This document shows, piece after piece, positions 11,301-23,300 of a DNA stretch of 64,000 nt (position 1 is the stretch's first letter; every line of letters starts with the position of its first letter). The notes under the pieces were generated by a model that worked only from the letters and a program-made list of their open reading frames with translations, was not told where the DNA came from and searched no databases. The DNA comes from Anseranas semipalmata (taxonomy: Eukaryota > Chordata > Aves > Anseriformes > Anseranatidae). Both the position numbers and the translations under genes were made by a program. Location: positions 392,255 through 456,254 of the forward strand of contig VXAA01003912.1 of assembly GCA_013399115.1 (NCBI GenBank). Direction: 5' to 3'.

Positions 11301-14300
11301 TGCCACAGGTGCATGGATGTAGCATAGATGTGGCATACTTTAGTCTACAGACAATTCAAAAGTTACCTCAGCTTCTGCTCCCCAATAGTTTATTTCTCAT
11401 TATTTATTTCTCATTATTTCTCGTTAAAAAGGATCACATTACCATAGCTTTTCACCCATAATGGCACCAACAGACCTACCACTGATCTGGGAGATTCTTA
11501 GACACAGCTAAAATTTCTGATGAAGTTAATGAAACCAGAAAAATTTATTGGACAACTCAGAATCAGACTACCTATAGTAATGTATTGTACTTTGTCATCC
11601 TAATGGCTTTGAGTATAACTTTCAGAAGATAATGAACACTCACAATTTCAACCCCCAAGCTAAACCCCTGAGAGCACTGGCACAGGTCTGTTTGCCATTT
11701 AAGCTCTTTCACTCTGCCAGGATACTTTACTGGGACACCTGCAAATTCAGCTCTCATTTCACAAACTCAAAACATAATCATCACCCTGTTCTGCTGCTTT
11801 TCCTCAAGGTTCTAGATCTACTTTTAATTTTGAAAAAAAAAAAAAAATTGCAAAGCCATACTTTCTTCATCACTGCAAAAGCAGCTGAAACATCTTGATT
11901 TCATGAAGAATTTTGCTGCTGCCAGATACCTAAAAAAGCTGTGTTTTATATAGCAACAGAACCTGCCAGTTGTCAAGAATATATACAATATTCAAAGATC
12001 TGTGTTTTAAAATAACATGGATTCACTACTTACAGTTTCCTCAACGAAGTATTCAGTTGTGTTTTCCAAGGACTGATTTACAGACATGCAAGAATAGAAA
12101 ATTACTAGATGAGTACAATTTGCATGACATGTGTGTAACTTATCTGTCATAAGGACTTCAATCAAAGTGTCCTCACATGATGTACTATGCATTGTTCAAA
12201 AACATGTTTATCATCTAAAGGGGCGACCAGGTGACAAAGGAGCATTGCAAAGATTTCAATGATCTCAAAATAGAATGCTATTTTGAAGCTAAAGAGCTAA
12301 AAAATGAAATCCTCAGAAATAATCCTTCTATGTATTTAGTGAGTGCTGCCTCTACCTATCCGTGACACAAATGCCAGGGAACATCTTTCAAAAGTGCTGA
12401 GTAACCAAAGTAAGCCAAGACTTTGGCTTTATCCATGAGTACTCAAGACTTTTGAAAATCCCTAGAAGATACACATGGTTAATGATAGAAAATATTCCCA
12501 AAACTGCCTTGAGGCAGTAGTAGTCTTTGTGTTCAATGGTTTAATAATTCTATCGTCATAAAAACATGAAAAGATATCAAAACACTGCCATCAATCTATA
12601 TTCTTCTACACATCATCCAAGCCTCATTTCATTTATCTTAGAAATGAATTATCTTAGAAATGAAGACATTACTCTACTCACGTAGGTGGTGCCATTCAAG
12701 TCATTTGATCCAGTAAAGTTTGCAGGATTGATCTTTTCAGTAGTCTGATTTGTTATCAAAAAAAAAAAAAAAAAAAAAACAGACAAAAAATCATACAAAC
12801 TGGTTAGCAGCTAGTCATTTATTTAAGTTTTTTCTCCATATGTTATACAACAAGTCCTGATCTGGCTGCCCTTTCAGTGCTACTGCAATGTAAGTGTTAA
12901 AACTTCATGATATCCCATACAGCTTTGGGATGGGATAGATACATCATTTACTATACCTGCACACACAAGGCACAAGAAGGTTAAAATGGCCAAGTATTTA
13001 CTTACTTTTTTTTTTTATTTGGGGGTGAAGTTTCACATTACGGCTAAGCTAATCTAACAGCTAACTGGCACAAACATCATTCTCCTGTCTCCCCGCCAGT
13101 TTCACAGCTGCTGTTCCTGTTTTCTTTTGGGCTGTCTCTGGCAGTGTTCACATGACACCACTGTGAGGCAATTCAAGGACCTAGGCCAGCAGAAAAACAA
13201 CCCTACAAAAGCTGCAGTACAGCTTTCAGAATAAACTCCCCATGGAATCAGGAGAATGGTAGACTGAGCACACAGGATAGGAAGGACATCACTTTTAGCT
13301 AGCTATCAGACAGGTTTAACTGTTAACATGATGACACATAAAGCTTGTTTAAAACAAAACAAAAACAAACCAAACCAAACAAACAAACAAACAAACAAAC
13401 AAACAGCGTGCTTTTGGGCATAACATAACTCCAAAGGGTAGTTTTTCAAATGTGTGTACCCCAGGTGCAATACAATAATCAAACCAAAGTTAAAACACAG
13501 ATTCTGTTTGCACCTTAGTCTAGCAGTAACTATGCATGTCTTTGGTTTTAAAAGAGAGATAAGGTATATTCCTCCCTCCTCCACTCATATTATTAATAGG
13601 TAGTGAACATAGCAGAGTAAACTGCTTAAACCTACTACAGCCAAACATTTAAACCCAGATAAAAAAACTGGAAGACCATTTTAGTGATGATAGTCATAAT
13701 CAATGGTAATCATAAATGCATCTTGAAAGCAAGAAGAGGTGATGTAAAATAGATCTCAAGTCTAGTATATGAACTTCTAGTTCTATGAACTGGGAATTTT
13801 TTCCTTTCAATTATTTTACATGACATGTGTAAATTTTACATTATCCATGTGTAAATCAACTCAGGTGGGAATTAGACATCAAAAAAAAAAAAGCAAAAAG
13901 CAAGGTACTTGATGAAAAGAATACAGAATGTTGCTCAAAGTGTGGATGTTACAATATGTTCACAGAGTAAAGATTATGTGATTACTTACCAAGTTAAAGA
14001 TGGCTATAATCAGCAAGGCACCTATAGTGATGATTGCTAAAGGAAGCCTAAGTAAGGGCATTGTTTCCACCTTTTCTGAGATAGCACAAAGATGGTGCAG
14101 GAAAAGCCACTCTTCTGAGCAGCACTTCTGTCAAATAAAATAAAAAAATAAAAAAAAAAAAGGGAAAAAAGAAAAAAATAGTTTTGATAACATGTACAAC
14201 ACTTTGATATGTGTGAAGAAATATTTGTAAATTTAAAAATACTTTGTGCAAGAGAGAGTCAAGACTCTTTGTTGGAATCCAAATTTAGAGCTTTGAATCT

Positions 14301-17300
14301 AGTAATTCAGATTTAATGCCTAATGCTTTAGATTCCACACTTGGAAATTGAGATAATGCCTTCTGATTTCAGAGAGATTGGGTGATAAAATTTTCTGATT
14401 TTCTGCTATAAAAACACAAAATTATAATCTGATTGAAAGTGCTAGAGAAATATTAAAAACATAGTGACAGCCTGCATAGTGACAGACATTTTTATTCATA
14501 TTTTACTGGAACTATATTTTCAGGTGACTAAATCAAAACCAAATTCAGTTCCCTTGACATCCTAATAGCCTCCACTTATTGCTACAGAGAAAAAATACCT
14601 AGTAGAGCATGTGCTTTTAAAAGACTGCAAACATTGTCCAAGGATGCTATGCTCAAACATTCCCAGTATACAACTCAAGCCTGATGCAGTTGTCATCTTG
14701 GAATTTTCTTTTTCTTTTCTCCATGTACTTTTACATATGTAGAAACTGTACATGCATACATACCCACACACATATGTATCTCTATATAGACATATACATA
14801 CACATATAAAATCCATCCACCCATATAAATTAAAACTATACTATGTAAAAGCCATACATGCTAACTGTTTTTTTAAGTTAGCAATAAAATTTCACATGTA
14901 CAGAGTGCTTTTTTTTTTTTTTCTTTCCCTTTTACCCAACTTGAACCTGGCTCTGTAAGAGACTGCCTCTTTTTGTGGCAGAGTTCCACCATCACCTGTC
15001 TGCAATAAGATGATGGTGAGATGATCTCAACAGAACTTCAAAATGCACTCCCACTCTTGGTCTAGCACAACATGGATTTGATGAGCACAAGGAACTCTCT
15101 AAAATCCCTTCCCTCCCCAGCCCACAGTCTCCAGATAGTTCTTGGAGAGGAGAAGGAGGCTTTTTTTTATTATTATTTTGCACAGTTGAACTCTATGTCA
15201 CTACAGGCTGCATTATATATTTTTAAACAGTAATTGCATACATTTAACAATGCAAAGAAAAACTGATGTGATGGTGAATTTGGTTTTCTAACAGCTATGA
15301 AATTGTTGCCAATGAATTATTCATGTTTGTAGTTTTCAAAGGGCTTTAGAAGTGATTATGAAAACTAACCTTGCATTTACACTTTTTGTGACTTTAATAT
15401 TGTTTCTAGCATAGAAACCTCAGGATTTACAACCAAAATTACTATTAAGGATAAACACAGAAAAAATATATACAAAAAAACACAACCGCACCACACAAGT
15501 GTTAATACCTTCTTCCTCCCTCCTAGCAATCTATTCTGGCACTCAAGTAATTCTGAATTACAGTAAGAACTCTCAAACACGAGAATCTGATTCAGGCAAT
15601 GAAATCTTCTGGTAACCTGAGGTTCCAGGCTCCTCCAACTCCTATTGAAATTAACAGCTTAATTCATCATCCTGAAAGATAGACTGAATTGCCAAATGAC
15701 ATCCATCCACTTTTATACACTTACCATACATTTCTCAGCAAAGCACACAAACAGAATAAGTAGAATGATGATTGCAACAACACCAAAGGAGATTCCTAGT
15801 TTTGCAGTTCTAAACAGAAGAGAAAGCATTAAACAGTGTTAAATGAAAATATTTTTCAAACTGCACTTCAGGCTAATGTTTGCTAACAATGTTTCTCAAA
15901 ATTTAAACAGATTTATTTTCTAATGGCACCGGATGACCATAAAATTGCACAGGTTATTGTTGCTCTGTTGCACAAATATAACTTTAAATTATTCCACTCC
16001 ATCACTGAGGGCTTGAACTATTACCCCAGTGCATAAGTGACATGGAAATTGCACTGTGGTAGCCATAGGGGGAAAAAAAAAAATCCCATAAAGGTCAGAA
16101 ACACCAAACATCTGCTTTCTTGGAGGTATGAGAAGAAACTGAAAGTTCCTTTCTTGTAGCTTTACAGAAAAAAGGATTGCTGAGCACTTTTTTTTTTTAA
16201 ACCTACTAATCCCATTTTTCTATTCCTCAGTCAACATGCTTACAGCCAACCACCGCTATAAAATAGTAATTCTCAATCAACTAATCATCTCCCTGTGTAT
16301 ACTAACCAGTCATACACGATATTTAAGAAATATTTCTTTTTTATTTTCATACTGATATCTGGGCTCTTATGCCAACAACATGAATACATTCCTTTATAGT
16401 CCTAAGAAGTGTATCTTTCTTGAATATAAACCCTCAGGAGCTCTAAAAGACTTCAAAAGGTTTCATGCACATGAGTTTCATTTTAGCCATTGGTTAATTT
16501 GAATTATAAACTATCAAAATACTGACACTTACTTTGGCATTATAAACATCTGTATCAGAAAAATACAGAAGAACACAAAAGTTGCACAGGCAAAGTAACT
16601 CTTCAGTTTTAGAATAGGAATGGTGCGATACTGAAACACAGATTATAATAAATCAGATTATTATAAAGAATAATTCCAGGATTATTTTTTGAATTCTATT
16701 ACATTTTTGTAATTACATATATATACAAGTTTACACTGTACTATTCAAAACATACACAGAACTAAAAGACAACAAAAGAAAACCACCAAATAAAATTCAC
16801 TTGAACATCTGTCAATATAAACAGCCCGGTCCAAAGGTAAATTTCTAAACTAGAGGAAAATCTACCCCTGAGTACGTAAATCAGCACTTCACAGATGCAC
16901 ATGACCAAAATTTTTTACAAAATAAAGGAAGTAAATCTAATATTTATATATGCACCAGTAACTATGTATGGTACATTACAGCATAGTGAATTTAAGAAGA
17001 GAAAACATACACTCTACCTAACACATAATGGTATTATACTTGCAGTGAAACAACCACAGAAAACTAAGTAATTTCACCATGGATGCAGAATTTTTATTTT
17101 TTAAATTCTCATTACTTTTGAAATAAGTTCTTCATGTAGTAAAGCTGACCAAACTCCTACTGACTCCCTTATGGCAAGAATTTAACCACAGATTAGAAAC
17201 AATCTCCTTCAATCTACAGAACTAGCATTATCAAGGAAGAGTGACCAACTCAAATGAATCATGAGATCTGGTTTCCATTAGTTATCAAAAGCCTCTCTGG

Positions 17301-20300
17301 GTGTGCAGTCATTTCCAGAATCCAGTTTAAGAATGAAAACACAGTCTTATGCTGCTCTGAAGTGCACATCAAAGACCAAAAAGGATTATTTTGCTCTTAC
17401 CAACCTCTTTTTCAAGACCAGGTTCTGCAAATATCAGTGAAAATCCACAGAAGTCATCAGATTTGCCACACCACGGACTGCATGCAAAGAGACGTGTTAC
17501 AAAAAGTATGCAACAGGCCCAGGGAAGAATGCAAAAGCATTGTAGTTACAGCTCTACAGGACACACGGTGATGGTGCCATGGTTTAAATACATATTTGAC
17601 AGCTCTGGAAGGTCTTTATGTTTCATAGGGTGACACATGAGCTGCTAAGTTTTTATGTTGTTGACAGACAGATCCAGAACTTCCACAGATAGCAGTGTTT
17701 GCTGGTTATGTGCAACATGTAATCCCAGACTTTCTTTGAGGTTTAAAAATAGGAAAGTATAATAGCAAATGTTAGAGATGGCTTACAGCCTCCAAACACT
17801 GCCCATAAGTATTACCAGGCACCTATTAGGAACAGGTGAAGTACAGTGGTAACAGCCTTGCTATGATGTGGATGAAAGCTTTTCTTGAATTCATTGTTTC
17901 ACATTTGAAAAGAATTTAAAGACTGTATTTTAAATTAAAAAACAAATAAAAACAAACAAACAACAACAACAAAAAAGAAGACAACATTGCCTATGTTTGT
18001 CTGGTTTTAAATGCAACTATAGAATAGAATAGTTCAGTTGGAAGGGACATACAAAAAATAATCAAGTCCAATTGCATAATATAATGCCAAATGCATTACC
18101 TACTACTGCAGACTTTTTACCTTCAGTAAACCTGACATGAAACCAATTTTATTATTACCCCTGAAACTGTGTTTTGGCTTTATATATAAAGTTTTGTTCA
18201 GAACTGCACCCCATTTCCTCATAGTTCTTATTTTAATAATCAGAATGCAAATATTAACTTGCTATCCCTGCACTGCAGTTCAGCTCGTTACTTCAGACAG
18301 TCCTAAGAAATAAAGCAATAATTTTGCTATTTCATAGTATCATATCACATTGGCTAGCCTAACCATTGGCTTCTTCCTCTAATAATGAAAATAATGAGAT
18401 TATTACTGCAAACTAAAGCAAAAAGATAACTTTAGTAAACAAACAAACAAACAAAAAAGGCAAGACAAAATCCTGGTAACATTTTTGAAAAGTAAATTTT
18501 GTATCTAGACTTAAAAATTGAGAATGCAAATTATTCTTGAAGAAAAGATGAGAAAAAAAATAAAGCACTGCATACTTAGTTGAACTGAGTCCCTCAATGG
18601 TTGACATCATTTCATCATAAATATCTTCCTCTATCCTTCCCTTCTGAGATGAATTTCTGTGAATGATATGAAGTCCATGTCATGAATGCTATTCAGAAAC
18701 AATTAATGGCAAATAGATACAATCCCTCTCTCTCCAAACTCCTTAAATATGTAGCAAAATTCATGTACAGTGGAATTATCACACATTGTTTATCTTGGTT
18801 AAACAGCTTTTTGATAAATACAGGTTTCCTGAAACACATTAAAATAACATCCGGCTACTTTCAAAATTAGGCAAATATTTTAAAATAAATTATATACTTT
18901 TTCAAATAGACTTAAGTCAAATGCATGCCAAGCACAAACATACATTAACTACTGCAAAACTCCGAGAGAAAAATCAGATGCAGTTATAAAGTACACTTTC
19001 TAGTGCTCATAATGAGAACACTAGAAAACAAAGATGAAACTAGAAATTCCTATTAACTCCTCCTTCCCCTTACACAGTTATCTTATAGTCCTATGAAAAG
19101 ATAGAACGTCCTCCTTACGTCTAAATGTAAATACTCAGAATTCTAGAAATACAAGAAACCCAGGAATAAAGAGAGAGAAATGCCATTTAAGCCACTTTGA
19201 CAACAAGCAAGTGTAAGCAGCTGTATGAGTAAAGCTAGGCTCAAAATTAGCGTTCTTAACCATTAAGAGGATATCCAGCTCTGGATAACCCAGGAGTGTG
19301 AGCTGTCAGGCAAGGGGGGAAACCCTAATTATTTTTAATATGGAGGTAATTAATATAATAAAGAGTATGGGCTCATTAAGTACTCAAGCAACAAGACCAT
19401 CCCACTACCAAAAAATAACAGGTTACTGCTAGGAATTAGTAAAGAAATTGCTTTTCAGGCGAAATGGTTTTTGCTGCAAGAACCTTGAGAAAGCCTTACA
19501 GAGCTACATGCGTCCTGTCTCTTCCAAGACAAATGGCTTTTTCCTAAACCAAAACAGCTGCTAAGCACCATCAAAACTGATCTAGAAAATCCCTCAGAGA
19601 GAGAAGAGAGAATTTTCTAGCTAGGTAGAAGGGAGACAACTTTGGATAACAGAGTTCTACAATAAAACTGTAAGAATGACTACAGATGACTGCAGTTTCT
19701 CAGTACACAAGTGGGGTAAGCTAACAAGGAAAGATTAAACAAGAATGCTCCAGAATGATAAACATATATGTCCACAAGCACTTTATTGAGCATTTCTCTC
19801 ATTGCTCAAATCTTACATTTTTCAAGACAATATTTTGATAAGCTGAGAGAAGGTTTCATAAGTGAGAATCATCTACTTAGTTAACTCAGTGGTACTGGTA
19901 CCGTTGTCGGTATTTCTACATATAGCACCAATTCTGAGTTACACTACTATGACAAACATTAATAACCAAAGACATATCTTGTAAAATATAATGCCTATAT
20001 AATTAAATATTATACTATAGTACACAACAAATACAGTATAACATTACAAACAAATCTAGCACCTTATTAGTAATAAAACTAAAAGCTGAGGTACCACAAG
20101 CAGTTACAATATATACCTGTATGCAAGGTGTTTTGATTTGTTTTCCACTGCTCTTTAGATCTCTTACTTCCCTTCTCCCTTCCATCCTGCTACAGCCCAT
20201 AAAGCAAAATGCAACCTGAATGACTGAGGGGGTAGTAAGAGAAAGGGCTGAGGGGGGGGGAGCTCCCTTTAGAGACTGCTAACCATAGCAAACGTGAATT

Positions 20301-23300
20301 GACAAGACTTTTAAAAGTCCAGAGATCGAGCTTAACCCTTTCAGTGCAGGAATACCATACACACGGTGATTAATCAATCAAAAGATCATGTACTACAGTA
20401 GAATGAACTTCAAGAGGAGCACAGAATCATATATTAAGTACTCAACAAACCTGTCCGAAGTCCTCTGGCGCCCAGTGGAACACAAAGGTATTTCCTAAAC
20501 GAAATAAGGAAAAAAGAATAAGTTACACACTCAGTAAATGGTGAATTGAAAATAAACTTCAAGAAGAAGCAAAAAAATATTTTTATTCATAAATAACATT
20601 CAAGAACCATTCTCAAATAGAAAAGATTTTTGAAAGCAACCCTTTCCAGCAACATTTTCTGCTTTAACACGTGGGCATTTTCTGATGCCACAAAAATTGT
20701 TAGAAAGTAATGGAACAGATCTTTCCTCTTATTTTTCTCCATACACTGAAGTAACTAAGATCAGCAAGTAAACTGGAAACCACTTGCAAAAGGCTGAATG
20801 GACGGATACTTCATTTTAAAATTTACTACTGCTGGCTGGTCACAGAGAGTAGTGTACCTTTGCTGGGCCTTCCCTGAGGGGAAGCACATTTCCTCCTTAC
20901 AGCTTTCAGTAATGGCAGATGGTAGGAAAAATGAGTTTTCTTAAATTATTTACTGACAAAATCCTGTTGTAGATGGAGCATGTGGAGGGATAGTTTATTT
21001 TCTATAAAACTTTAAGTAAATTTTGTGTGCATCTAGAGGGTGGGATAAATTATCTTTTTTTCCAAAACCACATGTATCAAGCAGGACCCCAGGATGGAAA
21101 AATGCCAGAAGAAAAGACAGTTTCAAAGTTTTTCTTTAAAGATTTACTACACAATCTCCTTATACCTAGCATTCTATGCTTGAATATTATTAAGTTTCGA
21201 CAGAAACAGTTATTGCACAGATACCTTCTTAGTTCTGTATACATATTTAATGCCAACAACAGAAATTCAGCCTCAGAAAGCATCAGATTTCAAGTAGTTC
21301 ACAGTTTTAAGATGACAATGATTACTTCAAACCTCACCTTTCTTTGCCTTCCTTGTGAAGTCGAAGAGTCACTGCTCACACTTTCTCTATGGTTCAGGTG
21401 GGCAAAGGGCCTGGCTGCTCCCCAGGACTCTAAATAACGCGTCATCCGAACAGATGCTCGCATCTTCAGCCCATCATTAACTCTCGTTTTAGGGAGATGA
21501 TTATTTGACATGCACTGTTTGGACTAACAGAAAAACGCAGTAACTTAGAAAATGATACAAATCACAAACAAATGAAGCTCAGTGTAGTTGGGTAGTATTA
21601 GAACCAGACAAACTAGCTACTTAGTAGGACTCAAAACATTCATCAGCAATGTGTCAGCCAACTTGATTCCTTTGTCTCATTTAATTAATTTGGGCTAAAG
21701 CAAATCATGACATAATTAATTTGGTTGAGCTCCCTTTACAAGCCTTCACTTGTAAAGCAACTTTCAAGCTTCCTAGTTTATGAGTGATGACATGAGAGAT
21801 CCTGGGATCTTAGATACAGTTTCCTTGCAGTCAGCACAACAGCAGGAGCATGAGATTCCCAATTTCAGAGCTAGGACATATCAAAACAATGGTCAGGAGA
21901 AGATACTGCAAATGACAGACTCTCCCTTAAGATTATATCGCTATGCAACAGGTAACAGTCCAGTAGTACTCATACAGCAGTACCTCTCTGGGTCTAAAAG
22001 GAAGCTAAAACTACAGAAAAAGGGAGTAGGGACCATTTTAATAGAAACAGATCTTCAATCTGAGAACATATGTGGTGCACATGATGGGGGAGGGTTGCAG
22101 TCTTACGTACATAAAACATACAAGAAAGATAAGCTTGAGATCTTGCTAATTAAAAGTGACTATACTGTTCCTTCCTGTAAAGATCCTGAAGGAAAGGAGT
22201 TTGTCATTTTCATTCTTTTTTCTTTTGAAATATTTTACTTGTCAACAACAAACCAATTCAAACTAGCAATGCTTGGTGTATCTGTAGTTACCTGGCTCTA
22301 CATGGGTAACCAACAGTTACTAACTTTATACCTTGAAAATAAGGTGAATCTCACATCTAAAACAGTGAGGAAAAAGTTGTCAGAATCTACTTCACAGAGA
22401 ATATTTTATCTGAAAGTGGCTACACAGTACAGGCACTCTTTCATGACTTCATCCCACCTTTTGACCTGAATTTGAGAGTCACACAGTTCAAGAAAATACA
22501 TAGTTGAATATGTATTTTGACTCTATGCAGACCACATAAGAGGTTTCAGTATAACACTTATTACCTTCAAGCTAATAGACATTTCATAGAACAGTAGGTT
22601 ACACTTTCAGATCTGAAGTCCCAACCCCAAGCTATTCAGATGAGTCATTCCATGCTTTAATTCTGTTCCTGAATTAAAAAGATGTATGCATGACAGACAC
22701 CTATGTAATTAAACTGTATGCATTTATTTAAATATACATGTTTAAAAACATACACATACCCTTGGATCAACCACCAAATAGGTTTTGATATTCATGGATT
22801 CAAGGTAAGGATCTCTAAGGTGTCCATTTCCTTCTTCTACTTCATAAGCTTTGCCTAGGTGATTTAACGTTGCTTCAGTGATGTGTACACGGCTGAGAAT
22901 GGAAGAAAGAACAAGAGACCCAAACATTTACTGAAAGGTCATATTAAGCATCTCATTTACATTTCAATGCCTACTGCTGACATTTCTGCTTTTCAGCCAT
23001 CCTGTGCTTTGGCAGCCAGCTCCAAAATCCTGCTAGTATTTAAAACCATATTTGCAATCCTTTACTGCAGTTCTTTGTTGCACATCATTCGTAATGAGTA
23101 TGCCAAAAAACACTTCCCAGAATGAGATAATATCAGTATAAAATTAAAGTGAAATAAGCACAGTAAGAGAAAGAGAGAGATACAAGAAACAAGAAGAAAT
23201 ATGATTACAGGAGATCTGATGACTGACAAGACAGATATACAGGCAGGTTGTTTCAGAAAGCAAGAGCTGCAAGGAAAATTCACATACAAAACACAAGGGA

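Larger units (their letters stand above)
10612..12681 (-). other. ADCY7: ADCY7 intron 17
   Basis: 2.1 kb intron without further exons that I can support. It holds two local tandem duplications and an A tract near 11834-11848. Open frames at 11632-11898 and 11970-12152 have no recognisable domain. Confidence 0.7.

Noticed and set aside
17254..17571. 105-codon plus-strand ORF
   Set aside because: Antisense shadow over ADCY7 exon 13.
21027..21437. 136-codon plus-strand ORF
   Set aside because: Runs antisense across ADCY7 exon 10; a shadow of the real exon and its intron.
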